The position numbers and the translations under genes were made by a program. The notes beneath the pieces were generated by a model, which did no database searches, was not told where the DNA came from, and was given only the letters and a program-made list of their open reading frames with translations. Below are positions 25,291 to 38,570 of a DNA stretch of 64,000 nt, one piece after another. The DNA comes from Pyxicephalus adspersus (taxonomy: Eukaryota > Chordata > Amphibia > Anura > Pyxicephalidae), in NCBI RefSeq assembly GCF_032062135.1, contig NC_092866.1:24775734-24839733 (forward strand), written 5' to 3'. How positions within the stretch are numbered: the first letter of the stretch is position 1; each line of letters begins with the position of its first letter.

Positions 25291-28200
25291 AAACATCACT
25301 GGATAATATGTTCTTTTTATATCCAATTTAAGCAAGAAGTCAAAAGAAGAATAGAGTATTCGGATGGGCATTAATTTACCTGTCTGCTCTCCGTACTTAA
25401 AGTCTGCTAAAGTTCTTGCACACAATATACAGCAGCTGCAACCCAGCTGACCTGGAACCAGAGTACAAGAGAATCTGCTTATTTACAATGAATTAGGGAG
25501 GTTTATTCTAATTCTTGCAGAATTATGGACCCTTCCTATTTGCTTAATGCAGCCCTAAACTTTGGTAACCTACAGTAAAGGTTGTGTATATCATAAGTAT
25601 AAAATTGTAAATTGCAGATCCTTACCTGCTTTACTGAATACTGAACATACTGAAGATTAGTGCAGCATTTATTGACTGTAATGTGTAACTTCAACCAAAT
25701 AATTTTCTAGTTTTGGAAAAAACAGAGAAGGGGTGAAATCTCTGCCAAATTTTCCCTAAGTCTCTGTTGGTAAGATTCACTGCTTTCTTAATTCCTATTT
25801 CCTGATCCCACAGTGTGATCCTTAGCTGAAAAATTAAACTGTTTATTAACAGGCCTAGGGAATGATAACAAGCACATTGGAAGCACTTATTATCATATCT
25901 AACAATTCCAAAATCTCCTTGCCTTCTTCGAAAAATAAAAAGGCTAAAACAATAATTCATACTTATTAAAGCTAACACACATAGCTGAATATTTTTATAA
26001 ATGCATCTTCCTTGATGTATCGTTCTCAGGTAGCATGTAGTCAGCCCCATTAACCTCTTTGGTGAATACAGGCTAAATGCGTGTTCAGTGCAGGTCAACA
26101 GAAACAAGGAGATAACCCTCATGTAGATTGTGCCTGCTCAGATGACCCATGCCATGTGTGCATTATAACCTGCATTTATCATAGACTTCAAATAGGACTG
26201 GTATTAGCGCATAGACAAATATATCCTAGTCCTAGGCATCAAGGAGTATCTGTAAGGATACAAAAATTCATCTTGTGTTTTTGAGCTGCTACATTTAGTT
26301 TTTTTTAATTCTCTGTTTTCCCTAATTTGTTTGCTTATAGGAAACTATACATAAAATGGACAAAGATTATGTCTGTGTAATAGGCCCCTAGGATTTGTTT
26401 AGCAAATGGTATGTTAAACGTGAACTCTCACCTTACTGTCCTTTTACCAGGAGATGTTTAATATATAAATATTAATATACCGGCAATGTGATAAAACTGT
26501 ACAGATGTGAGAAAACATTGAACCCTTGAGAATATTCAGGATTTCTGCACAAATGGCTCCTGAAATGTGATCCTAGCTTCATAATAATAACAGCAGTGTA
26601 GTGCAAAATATAGTTTAAACAATCAAGGTCACTGATGTAAAAAGTATCTTAGTCTTTGGATAAAAACAGTTTGAGAGTGGGAAACTGGAGCCAGATGTTG
26701 CAATAAATAAGCCATGCATGCAGGCCTGATTTTGGAGTTTGACCTATGCACAAAACCAAACCAACAACAAATTAAATTCTGATATCATTGAACGTGAATT
26801 ATATTTGTATGTTTTATTTGCAATATTTGATATTTTAAATTTTACATATTGATCAACATATTAAATTTATGACTTTCTAAATTTGCTATGACATTAGGAA
26901 CATTGTACTGTATTTATTGTTATCTGCACACTTAGGGTAAATAAAGGGTGACATGTCATCCCTTAAAAATAAGATTTATTTATACAGTTGGCCTAAAATG
27001 TTATATTTGATTGTAAAATTGATTTGATGTCTGTATGTTTCCCACTCTTTGCACGTGGTTGTTTTACATTGTCTCTTAAAATAGTGTAATTACACTTAAT
27101 ACCTCATTGGACAGGACAGGTATATAGTGTTGGTCCTTTATATAGTGTGGGCTATGTTTAAAGTACATAATCGCACAAAATATTTTAATATTCCTATATT
27201 ATTAGCAATATTAGCTGGAGAGGCAGCCATTTATAATTTACTATTTTACTGTATGACCAATATTTCCTTGCAGTTTTGATAACTGTGGGCTGGAACCCAC
27301 CAAAACATTAATAATTCAATGTCTTTACATTGGAACACACTCACTTTTTATTACTGTGATTGAATGAAGTTATCACAGATCAAGATTGTTATGTGTTACC
27401 TCCCCCTTGCACATGACATGGGATTACCTGAGGAGTAGAATATACCTGGTCTTCACAAGCACTGCCCGCAAGGAGTCATGGGCTGGTGACTCTAGTGGTC
27501 TCTGAACTACTTTGCTGCAAAGAGGTCACCAGGTCGCAGCCCCCAGGCTCTCCTTACCAGGGGGGTGACATGGATCAGATGACTTGAGCCTAGGAATGGC
27601 TATCAGGTTGGAACACAGTGAGTCAAGGTGAGGGTGATTGAACCGGGCAAGGTCAAGACAGATGGCATACAAGAGAGAGTCAAGGTCAAATCCAGAGAAT
27701 TAGAACATAGAACTAGCTGGCAGAGAGGCAGCAAACACACTGAGGATTCAGCAACCTAAGCCTTGACTTGAAGGGGTTTAAAAATGCCCAGCAGCCAATG
27801 GCAGAACAGAGTTCAATAATCTGCTCACTGGCTTCAGCACACACTCCAGAATCCCCTTCAGTTGTACACAGCCCCAGTTCCTGTGCAGGGGATGCTGAGA
27901 ACAGTGGAAAAATTCACCGCTACAGGGATAGAAGTGATGCTGCACCTTTTGAACAGACGATTTGCGTGTGGAGTGGTAACAATAGTTACCTGTGAGCAGA
28001 TACTTTTAGTTCTGCTGTGAGCAACCCCATTTAAAGTAAATGCATGTTCTTTTTGTAAAAGATAAGAATTATTGATGTGGTGGAGAATAGGGGCCAAAAA
28101 CACTAGACATTGTAAAGAACTTGGACACAAAGCCTACTAGAAGTCCTAGTGAATAAAGATAATGGAGACCCAACACCCAGGAGATTGAAAGCCTTGACAT

Positions 28201-28879
28201 AACTGGAAACATTTAAACAACTTCTCATTGGGCCATTGCTGGACTGCCAAGAAGGCCAATATTACTTTCACCGTTTAAATGACACTTGAGAATAAATTGG
28301 AGCATTTAGTTTTCACATATCTATTATTTTGTTGTACAACTGTAAATAGATTATGGATTTTTGCCATACACAGAACAAAAAACAATGTTCTTGTTTAAAC
28401 TACAAGTGCTCATTGTTTTGCTGTACATTTTCACTAAATAAGTAAGATACACATTACTGTACTTACATTTTATTTTTAAAATCCGGTATTCTTTGTTCTC
28501 TATGGGCAAATGCCCTAACCAAAATCTTTGTCACTATCAGTGTTTGCAGCACACTAATGGAGCTTTAAATGTCAGGTTTTCATTTTTCTTGCATGGTTAA
28601 ATAGATTTTATGGATTACAGTCTTTATCTGTTATCGTCTCTGCCCATCATACTGCACCTATCACCTCCTTCCCAGTGTATAGTACTGACAATTTTTTTGT
28701 AGGATTATGCCACTAACTACATATTGCAACTTTTTTTGAATGTAAAAATGTGACAAGTGCCACCAAGTTCATGTACATCCTATACCTCTTGTCTTTCAAA
28801 AAACATGACTGTAGAAAAGGTCAGTGCCCACTCCATGAGTCCCCATGTCATCATAACTGTCTATACCACTACTGCGTGC
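25291..28879. other. non-coding stretch with one GC-richer unclassified block
   Basis: Mostly AT-rich. The part from about 27400 to 28020 is GC-richer and of high complexity, with AAGGTCAAGAC and AAGGTCAAATCC words. It reads like an old interspersed repeat, but no termini or coding motifs identify it. A 143-codon minus-strand frame at 26122-25691 has no family resemblance. Confidence 0.45.
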
Positions 28880-29160
28880 TTTACAGGGGTTAATACACCA
28901 ACGCTAATTGCCAGGAGAGGCAGACAGAAATAGAGCAAAGGAATGTGAACAATAATTACTTTGTCTATCTAATTACCAGCAACAAACAAGACACGCAGGG
29001 AAAACAACAAACTTCTTGACAGCATCAATCCCAAGACACCAGCTGCTTATTACATTTTGTCTAAGGAATGGAGCGTGCCTTGCTTTTGATTATTGCAACT
29101 GTGCCACCGATCAACTGAGCAATTAACGGAGCTGACAATTGGAGAGAGCTTATTTAAAGA
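28880..29160. other. candidate conserved non-coding element
   Basis: A high-complexity block with CGCTAATTGCC, ATAATTACTTTG, TCTAATTACC, TTGATTATTGCAACTG, GCAATTAACGG and TGACAATTGG, giving a high density of homeodomain-type sites and no simple repeats. The flanks are ordinary. This is the most enhancer-like sequence in the window by eye. Inference only. Confidence 0.4.
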
Positions 29161-31291
29161 GTACGAACCCACAGAGAGAGGATTGTTTTATTTCTGAACA
29201 TTTGCGTCCCTATGCACTTCACTTCATCAAACTCTGTCTCTCCACTGTCTGAGAACAGTATTTTATCACTTACTGTACATCGGCTCTGTGAATTGCTGTG
29301 TGCTTTTACCATTGCTGGCCTTTTATGATCAGTTGAACATATAACATGTATTCTAAGGATCTTTTTGGAGGAAATGTTCATCAGTCAAAGAATTATATTT
29401 TTCTGTGTTCAGTACACATTGTATGCTGAGGCACTTTATAGATTAAAACTAGTGTGGATTATGGAGAAACCATTGTTTGCAATTTCAGAAGGCTTTTTTA
29501 GACTTTAAAGGAAATTTCCGACAGCATAAAATTCACCTATACATTTCCAGAATAACAGGCTGTGTTCACGGTTCCTATTGCGTAGTAAACTTTAGGGATG
29601 CCTGCACTAAAATTAAAAATCAGTTTGTACTATTAGAATGAATTTGTTATCACAAACATTTTGATATGTTTATTGTTGAATTAGATTGCATAGCCTGCAG
29701 TGGCTAGCGGCATGAATCATGCATGCAATGTGTTAATGCAATTATTTAGGGTTATTGCATGCTAAAATTGAATGTGGAACTGCACATTTAATTCCAAACA
29801 ATACAGAAAGCTGTAGACCTAGTTAAGAATGTATTCCTGTAACTTGCCTATAAATGAGTCTTGTGTGTATTTTAGGTTGGCTAGACTGGACAGGATATAG
29901 TCTTTGACCCTATTTGTCTGCAGTATTTGGGATGACATTCCTGAAACATATCTGGGCCAGCTTTTAAATGCTGACCTAAAAACAAGCTTTAAAAAGTTGG
30001 TGCCAGAATTCTGTGAAGAATGTGGGCACCAGTTTTTTAAGAGGTAATCCATGTCTGTAAGTTTAACATGCATGAGGATGGGCAGATTGCTATACTCCAT
30101 AGTTGATTGCTTGTGCGAGCACAGTATTGCAGATGCTAACTTTTAGGAGGTCAGCATACTGCCAAGCCATATTTTCATTTGTGGTCTGTCCCTACTCATT
30201 CTTCTTCAAGAGGGTGCATCCCAGATGTTCTAATCTAAAACTGTAGCTATCCTTTAGGAGATATAAAGTATTTATTTGTGTTTATTTTTCTGCAAAGTTT
30301 CAGTAAGGTTTTGAGCATTTCTGCTTTTTCTTACTAACCCAAATCTATATCTCTAGACATCTTACCAAGCTTGCAGTGACATGCTACAGTCCTTTGACAC
30401 AGACAGAATTTCTTTAAACATGTAGTAAAAGATATAAAATCATTTACAGTTGCACTTGCATTTCATGTAAGCATACATTTAATATTAAATATTGTGTCTT
30501 CAGCCTGTCCTGTGGTTTTGACTTTTCTTATGGTTTCCTGACTGTCAACCGGAATTATCTTGACAAGACAGCAGCATGGTCAGGTTGCTTTTTAGAGCGT
30601 TAAATGCAGTATGATGAAATTTGTCATGGATGTCTTTTGGGGGTCTCCAGGTGTGTCATGCAGAGGGGAAAGGATCCCAGCAGGTAACTCTTAGGCCTCA
30701 ATGTGTCTGCTAACTACACGAAGACTCCATTTGTATCCCACTGTGTCTTGTCCTGCTTAGCATTCGTCTGAGATTTATACCAGGCCAGTAACATGCAGTA
30801 AAGTCAAGGTGGCTGAGAGAAATGACCTGATTCTCTTTTGCAAGGACCTAAGGGACTTGAAGCCAAATCTTTCTGCTTCCTTAGGTTACCATTTCCAGAG
30901 CAGACCTCCATTGTGCAAGAAGCAAGTTAGGTGGAAGGAGCATTGCTAAACCTCCAGGGTCCCAGTAGTAGCACGGTCAAAGGTAATGTATAGTGAAGTG
31001 GCTCTTTTACCAAGTGTACTCAGGGGCGATAGCAATGCTTTTAGGCAGGGTTCTAGTCGATGGTATTGATTAGTTGATCTGATAAGATGACGGACTCCTT
31101 GATGTGTTAAATGTCCTCCAGTCTGGGATATGTGAGTGTGCAAGGAGTGTGCATGGCTGCTCCCTGTGGACAGCAGTAATGCAGTCCTGGCCATGATCAA
31201 ATTGCACCATGCATGCCAATTCCCATTAAGGTCTACCTAGTCAGGTTTAGCAATTCTTTTGTATTTCTTACATCTGCTGTTGACTCCCAAA

Positions 31292-31293
<2 letters not shown>
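29161..31293. other. non-coding stretch, no gene seen
   Basis: No coding family is recognised. A GC-richer block at about 30540-31240 has complexity above the background and could be a repeat or a diverged regulatory block. No terminal structure or motif decides. Confidence 0.45.

Positions 31294-31331
<38 letters not shown>
31294..31331. repeat. (TA)n microsatellite
   Basis: An uninterrupted TA dinucleotide run of 38 bases, likely polymorphic. Confidence 0.95.
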
Positions 31332-31335
<4 letters not shown>

Positions 31336-32421
31336 TATTGTCCCATTTACATGCATGCGCAGGAGTTATGTCACTCAGGCCTGACCTAGCAAGATGGCTG
31401 AAGATCCCGAACCTGAAAAAGAAATATGAAAAATATGCCAGCATTTGAGCGAGTAGTGGTGAGTTTAGTTTACAAAAATGTGACCAGTCAGGTAAATTTG
31501 ATTTGTTGTAGAAATGGCATCCCTACAATAATCTGCCTTCATTGCTGGTAAACTAGGCAACTATTGTCACACCACCTTTTGATGACAATGGCCAGATTTC
31601 CAGTGGAATATCCCATGTAGTTGTTTGATCAGCCATCTTCAGGTATCTCATTAAGTCTAATGTTATCTGTAGATACAAGGTTTGTTTAATGTGGCTGAAA
31701 CCAACTGTAGAGAACAGCAATCATTTCATGTCTTCTGCTGGCATTACTTTTTAATAAAATGAGTAAATTGTAATATTACAAATTGTCTTTGTAATATTAG
31801 AAAAAAAATTACAAATGATACAGAACAACAGATTCCTAAATCAGTCAAAAATAGTGAGCTTTGCTGCTGTTCAGTAAAAACTCCCATAAATAGTTTTCAC
31901 TCAGTAGGGTTAATTTACTAAGGGTTGTTACTAAAGTATTCACTAAAAGATAGGATGTTAACTCGGCACAGTGAATTTTCCTCTTGCAAGGGATATTTTA
32001 GCTTAGAAAATGAGATAAAGCTGATAAAACTTTAGCCAACTAGTCATGTTCCTTGTATGTGATTAGGTATTCTTTGCAAAGTGATGTCCCTTTGCAACAG
32101 GCAGGGTCAGCAGTGGACTGCATACAGGAAATCCCCTAAAGTTGAATAATTCAAATCATGTAAACACCATACCAGACTGATCCTGTTTTGCACTGAAGTC
32201 ATACTGGCAAATAGGACAGGTGATAATGATGATTTTGACTGGTCTGGTCTGGTGAAGGGGTATAGGTAAATACAGGGAGATCCACTAGGAATCTGTTATT
32301 AGAAAAAGGCTAAGAATCCTAATTTGAACAGTGATACTCTTTTCCATTTAATTTCCTAACTATACTGCCATTTCTAACTTTTGAAAAATTGTTCTTGCCT
32401 AGATGGTAATTTGTTTGCTTG
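31332..32421. other. non-coding stretch, no gene seen
   Basis: AT-rich sequence without recognisable features other than short A/T runs. Confidence 0.5.
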
Positions 32422-32735
32422 AGGCTGCGTATACATTTTCGAAAATAGTTGGAAAACATCTTTCACAGTCCTTTCCAGCAACAAAAGACTGAACGATTCA
32501 TGAACGCGTGCTGTACATACAGCACCGTTCGTTCTGCTCTATGGAGAGGGGAGGAGAACGACAGAGCCGGCCCCCGCTGCGCTTTCTCCCCTTCACTTTC
32601 ACTAGGACCCATCGTCATTAGTGGATCCACCAGGACGGATCCATGAACGACAAACACTGTACACATGCCAGATTCTCATCCAACATCAGCCCTGAGACAA
32701 TTATCAGACAAGAATCATCTGACGTGTGTAGCCTA
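32422..32735 (+). mobile_element. TACACACG-type MITE, copy 1
   Basis: A 314-base element starting AGGCTGCGTATACA and ending TGACGTGTGTAGCCT, so the ends are short inverted repeats. The interior contains the family words TCCTTTCCA, CTGTACATACAGCACCG, CTCTATGGAGAGGGGA, CAGGACGGATCCATGAACG and ACATGCCAGATTCTC. These recur in the same order at 56112 and 59334 and in reverse at 54197. No transposase is encoded. The superfamily is not established; hAT-like is possible. Confidence 0.8.
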
Positions 32736-35107
32736 AGTGTTTTCTGAGTAACCTGGAATTAATGAGCAGATAAAAATGTTTTTACCTTTACACTTGTTTA
32801 ACTGGCTGCATGCTTGCTCTTGGTCTAGGAATTAGATAATTAGTTTAATAATCAGCTAAGCAACCGTTTTAGGTGTTTTTTCTCAAATTTAAGCAACCCA
32901 ACAAATTTTACTCCTAGATACACAGAAACAGAAAGTGTTACAAAGAGATTTAAACAGTAGTGACAAGAAAAACAAAATCAAATATCAAATAGCTAAGGCA
33001 AAGTTCAACAAAGGATGCCCTACTACATGGCTCAGAATATGCGGTTGTGGTAACATGTCAAGCTGCTAAGCAATGTTTTAACTGGCACAGGAATGCAAAA
33101 CTAAATGTTACTGTTTTCAATGACACGCCAAGTATTAAGCAGTATATTTTGAAATGCATACTTGTTTTTTTTTCTTTTTTAGATTTATCTATATTAGTGC
33201 ACTGCTCCTTTGAAAACTACTTCCTATTTTAACCATCTTGGGGGTTATGTGCCACTATGATTTCTTTTGTTTTTATGCAATACTTTTTTTTATTTTTGAT
33301 CTAGCTCTGTAGTGGAAGGTTTGTATAGCTTTCCCCATTGCTGTTTTGATTTGCTTTCAGGATCATCTAGTGTGCATTCCTTTGGAACTAAAGACCTTCA
33401 ATTTTCACAGATATGGTTTCCAGTGTTGTGGCCTTGGTTAGTGGATCAATAGACTAGTTCTTACATACAAAGATGTATATGTTCACTATAGGAGTATACA
33501 ACAGATCTTTGCTTTGTGAGCACATATAACTGCAGACTAACTCAGCAGAACAAATGAGACATCATACTCTGAAGAATTTGTTTTGTATTGTTCAGCTGTG
33601 AAAATAAAGCAAGCTTTGTACACCGACTGCAACGAAAGCTACCCTGGCTGCCTTTGAAACCAAATACGCTATTGTGAGATGCAGCCTTGTGTACCGGACA
33701 GCACAGGAATCTTATATGCTTGCTGTAAGCCTCCAGTTTACAATTGCCAGGGCGTACGTGAGATCAGCATGCTGGACAAACACGTCTTCACTGTGCTCAG
33801 GTATCTGCTATTATGCAAGTTTCAGGAGTTTACCATGTGATCAAGGTCTCAAGGGTCACTCACTCAGAACTAATCAGCTGTCAGACTTCCCACCATTATG
33901 GAAAGAGGGGCATGAAGGGTTCAGTCTCTGCGACTTGCAACAAAAATACACAGGGGTAAATCAGTTGAGAAAATTAGAGAGAGGCTGACAAATTGCAGGT
34001 TATTAGGCTATTTTCTATTAGATACTTTGAAAGTTCACCACCTCCCCAAGGTTCCCATCAAATTCTCATTTCCCAGAATTTCTGTTTACAAATTCAAGTG
34101 AATTATGTGTACCACAAAAACCAAAAACAAATAAATGGTAACCTTTTTAGTCACAAGAATCACAGGGTGAAAAGAAGAAAAGAAAAACAGATTTAGATGA
34201 GTTGTGTAATCTCTTTGCTGCTATTGCTCTGAGAAACGCATCATCGGAATACTTGGCGTTTTCCAGATCAATGCTTAGAGCATTACAGTAAAATCTATTG
34301 ATTAAAAACAGGAGGTATAATGTTGGCCATTTAGAATGAGAGTGAGGCAATGCCAGGGAATAATTTATCCTCTGACTTCACATTAACCTTTTATTGACTT
34401 ACTTGAAGGCTTATAATTAACGCTTACTTTAGCTAAAGTAGTTTTCATTTCCTAACTATATGACCAGTGCTTGCAGAGGCACATGACACCCCAGGCTTAT
34501 TCTGGATGTATTGCTCTATGTGGTCATTTATTAGGTTCCTCTGCATGGATGTTAGGATTCATTTCAGTACTGTAAAATTCATTTCTGAACAAGTTTACAG
34601 CTTATAAACTAAAAAAATAAAAAAGAAAAAAAAGAAAAAAAGCTGTTTATGGTTTTAATTTAAAGCAGAAGGGTACATTTCCAGTGATTTGTGTACTTAT
34701 TTTTATGTGCCACACAAAAAAACAGGTGTAAGTTTATAGCTAAATAGTTATTGATTGCGTGATCAGTTCAGATTAAAAATAAATAACTGCATTTGGGAAA
34801 ATATGCAAGAAAGCTCCACATAGCTAACATGGTTTTTAGAAGCAATAAACACATTTAAAGTTGGTTTATAATATAAAAGCCTGTAATATATTTATTGAAG
34901 ATGTTTGAATAAATAGTTGTGTTGTACAGGAGGGTGGAGTAGCAGTGTTTTACTCCAGAGTGCTGATTTCCAGTTTGGTCATTTTGTTGAATACAGTTAT
35001 CTACAAATTGTATACCTTATTTTTAATTTTTATTTTTCATAGTGAAAAATATTTATATTTTATATAAATTTAATGTAGCTATGATGTAATTTTGTAATTT
35101 TCCAGGT
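32736..35107. other. non-coding stretch, no gene seen
   Basis: Ordinary AT-rich sequence. A 104-codon + strand frame (33674-33988) has no family resemblance. An A-rich run lies at about 34611-34641. Confidence 0.5.
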
Positions 35108-35235
35108 GGATCATTTTACGACCAACTGGCGTTGATTGCTGTAATTTCCTATAGTGAATGACACAGGGGCTGCCACTCCCTCATCCTCGCCCCTCCCCGT
35201 TCCATAGAACTGAACAGTGCTGTTTGTACATTGTT
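35108..35235 (-). repeat. degraded TACACACG-type MITE fragment
   Basis: The segment CCCCTCCCCGTTCCATAGAA followed by CTGAACAGTGCTGTTTGTACA matches the middle of the family in the orientation of the 54197 copy (CCCCTCCCCTCTCCATAGAG then CAGATCGGTGCTGTATGTACA). Both ends are lost. Confidence 0.5.
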
Positions 35236-35600
35236 GTTTGTTCCACTGTCACTGAAAACCATTACAAAAGATTGTTTCTATGGATAGAAATCTGGAGTGT
35301 GTACAGTTATATTGTTACTGTATTATGTAGACCAGACTAATAAATGCATTTAGGTAATTAAGGGATATGGCATTACATAGCTTTTTGAGCTTGTAATACT
35401 GCAACAAATGATCTCCATGATTCTGGTAATTCCATTAGCACTTACTAGTAGTTTAGATCTAGGCCATTGTTGTATGTAGACACTAGCAGTGGATTAGGGG
35501 AAACCAAAAATAGGCAGATGAATGAAACTGATTGTAAAGCTTACCTTCCTAATAATCTAAACATCAATGTATCTGTTCCACTGAGTAGGGCAAATCAAAA

Positions 35601-36048
35601 GCTAGGTACACACGTGCAGTAATTATCGTTTGAAAACGAATGATTTACAAATATTCCCGATTATTTTGAACGATCGTATTGTGCACAATTCTGTACATCC
35701 TGTAATGATACGATCGTTCAAATATAATCCACCAATCCACCAATAATGTACACACTAGATTTGACCGTTTAAGCAATCGTTTGTGAACGATCGTTCAAAC
35801 AATGCAGGAAGTGACATGTACAGGAGAAAGAGTATCACAACAATCCACGATCACTGAACGACCGTGCACACAATAGATTACAAACAATTGTCGCCCAATC
35901 AGATCCACTGGGACGGTCGTTCGTTTCCAGCGAGATTCCTTGCTTGTCGGTGACCAGTCGTTGTGCACATTTTTTGTTAACGATTATCGAACGATCTTTC
36001 GTAGATCATTTGTTTTCAACAACAATTATTGCACATGTGTACGCAGCC
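35601..36048. mobile_element. long foldback DNA element rich in AACGATCGTT
   Basis: The ends are inverted copies: GCTAGGTACACACGTGCAGT with TTTGAAAACGAATGAT on the left corresponds to ATCATTTGTTTTCAA, GCACATGTGTACGCAGC on the right. Internal short palindromes centred on CGATCG recur (about 35670, 35712 and 35798), together with several AACGAcCGT-type words. The outer TACACACG resembles the MITE family at 32422, but the interior is different. No open frame of interest. Probably a non-autonomous element moved by a shared transposase. Confidence 0.7.
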
Positions 36049-37121
36049 AAACTACAATACTCAGTTTGAACCCACAATCTCCTATGACTTAGGACCAGGC
36101 ATGCACTGTCGCATATTGAAATTTGAAGAAGTGTGTGTTTCTTTACTTGACCAAAGTTTTTCAGACCCTGAGAATGTTTTCCATTGTTGGGGTACGATAT
36201 AGAAAGTTTATAGATTGCAGTGAATACAATCTGGTTGGTATTACTCAAAGGCATATTAACCTAGAAACCGTAATGCTTAATAACATGATAAAGTAATGTA
36301 ATGCATAAGTAGTTATTCTGAATTTGTTAAAATTACAAAATACTCTGTTTTGCAAATACACGGTTTCAATTAAAATGATTAAAATTTAAAAATAAAGCCA
36401 AATTACATATTAGTTTATATATGACAGACATTGGAAGACATGGATTGCAGGGGGTCCCTGTGCCACAAACTGTTTGACTCCCCTTTGACACTTATCAATG
36501 CTGCTTCACATGTGTGCATGCCCACTGCCAGGTATATTCAGTCTGTCGTTAGCAGAAACCCACATGGCACCACAATATGTTACACCTGCATCTGCCTGTT
36601 TTGCTTTTGTTCCCTGACACATCTCATAATTCATCACCCAGTGGCTCCAGCTGTACTATGAGTTCATTTGTTGTGATGTTACAGATACCAATTGATCTGT
36701 GAGGCTCAGATGGTACACAGGAAGCAAGGATGCCATTTTAAAGCTTACACTGGCCCTAACATTAACTTTGGAGCGCAATTTCCATCATTTCAAGTAAATC
36801 AAAGCATACAAACCATAGCTGACAGCATTATGTAATGATCTGTGTGTAGGAAAACATGTCTGCTCAACACCACTAACTATTTTTGTTTGCTGTTTTATTT
36901 ATTGTGTTATACTTTGTTGAAGATGGCAGCCCAGGATCCAGACATTACACATTTACAACCTGCATGCTCCTACAAAGTAGTAGGAAAATCGTAGGGGTCC
37001 AGAGCTACCGATCTACTCCTCCAACACTCTACACCCTGTGTCACTATTGAGGTAAAAAAATTCAAAAAAAAAAAGATAGATTTTCAGGGTACCAATCTTT
37101 AATTATGAGTCCCTGTCAACC
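36049..37121. other. non-coding stretch, no gene seen
   Basis: No gene or repeat is recognised. The stretch runs up to the TTAA target site of the next element. Confidence 0.5.
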
Positions 37122-38382
37122 TTAACCACCTGAGCGTTACACTGAGGTCTAGATTTCTGTACCAAAAGTGATCCACTGTTTTTCATGAAATTTTTTTTTT
37201 TAAATTGTNNNNNNNNNNNNNNNNNNNNNNNNNNNNNNNNNNNNNNNNNNNNNNNNNNNNNNNNNNNNNNNNNNNNNNNNNNNNNNNNNNNNNNNNNNNN
37301 NNNNNNNNNNNNNNNNNNNNNNNNNNNNNNNNNNNNNNNNNNNNNNNNNNNNNNNNNNNNNNNNNNNNNNNNNNNNNNNNNNNNNNNNNNNNNNNNNNNN
37401 NNNNNNNNNNNNNNNNNNNNNNNNNNNNNNNNNNNNNNNNNNNNNNNNNNNNNNNNNNNNNNNNNNNNNNNNNNNNNNNNNNNNNNNNNNNNNNNNNNNN
37501 NNNNNNNNNNNNNNNNNNNNNNNNNNNNNNNNNNNNNNNNNNNNNNNNNNNNNNNNNNNNNNNNNNNNNNNNNNNNNNNNNNNNNNNNNNNNNNNNNNNN
37601 NNNNNNNNNNNNNNNNNNNNNNNNNNNNNNNNNNNNNNNNNNNNNNNNNNNNNNNNNNNNNNNNNNNNNNNNNNNNNNNNNNNNNNNNNNNNNNNNNNNN
37701 NNNNNNNNNNNNNNNNNNNNNNNNNNNNNNNNNNNNNNNNNNNNNNNNNNNNNNNNNNNNNNNNNNNNNNNNNNNNNNNNNNNNNNNNNNNNNNNNNNNN
37801 NNNNNNNNNNNNNNNNNNNNNNNNNNNNNNNNNNNNNNNNNNNNNNNNNNNNNNNNNNNNNNNNNNNNNNNNNNNNNNNNNNNNNNNNNNNNNNNNNNNN
37901 NNNNNNNNNNNNNNNNNNNNNNNNNNNNNNNNNNNNNNNNNNNNNNNNNNNNNNNNNNNNNNNNNNNNNNNNNNNNNNNNNNNNNNNNNNNNNNNNNNNN
38001 NNNNNNNNNNNNNNNNNNNNNNNNNNNNNNNNNNNNNNNNNNNNNNNNNNNNNNNNNNNNNNNNNNNNNNNNNNNNNNNNNNNNNNNNNNNNNNNNNNNN
38101 NNNNNNNNNNNNNNNNNNNNNNNNNNNNNNNNNNNNNNNNNNNNNNNNNNNNNNNNNNNNNNNNNCCGGTCCCGCTGCACCCGACACTGGAGAGGGAGAT
38201 CGACGGACGACGATGGACGGAGGACGACGCTGGAATAGGAAAACGACGCTGGAATAGGAAAACGACTCTGGATGTGCACAGCGGGACCATGGAGGTAAGG
38301 ATGTGACAAAAATACAGGCTTAACCATCCTAGCCATTTTTTTTTGCCCGTACGAAGGTCAGGCTTAACGGCTAGGTGGTTAA
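37122..38382 (-). mobile_element. piggyBac-type TTAA-flanked element (copy 2, with sequence gap)
   Basis: An inverted second copy of the element at 2691. TTAA lies at 37122-37125 and 38379-38382. The left part (CCACCTGAGCGTTACACTGA through TTCATGAAA) is the reverse complement of the right end of copy 1, and the right part carries the CCCGTACGAAGGTC hairpin and the CpG-rich segment. A 19-base unit with GGAATAGGAAAACGAC is tandemly doubled at about 38229-38266. The interior is an unsequenced gap, so open frames crossing it are artefacts. Confidence 0.85.
37209..38165. other. assembly gap (957 N)
   Basis: A continuous run of N. By comparison with copy 1, it should hold the GC-rich palindrome and the AT-rich hairpin array. 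The matching interior of copy 1 spans about 600 bases, so either copy 2 has a longer array or the gap length is an estimate. Confidence 0.99.
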
Positions 38383-38570
38383 TGCTTGCACTTTTTCCAC
38401 ATTTTGTTTTTGTTTTGGTTTGGTAGTCTGAAACTTTTTTGTTGGTCGAAGAAAAGTAACAAACATCAGAGTATAATTAATTGCAGTTAATGTTATGTTA
38501 TGTTTAATATTTAAAATGACTATCTTTTGTATAGCTGATGTAATTCGTATGCATAAAATAGGGCAGCACA

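Noticed and set aside
25691..26122. 143-codon minus-strand frame
   Set aside because: No domain, splice or promoter support; composition like its flanks.
33674..33988. 104-codon + strand frame
   Set aside because: No recognisable motif and no splice context; treated as chance.
37103..38336. Five long open frames (334-395 codons) on both strands
   Set aside because: They consist almost entirely of N; the gap has no stops because it has no sequence.
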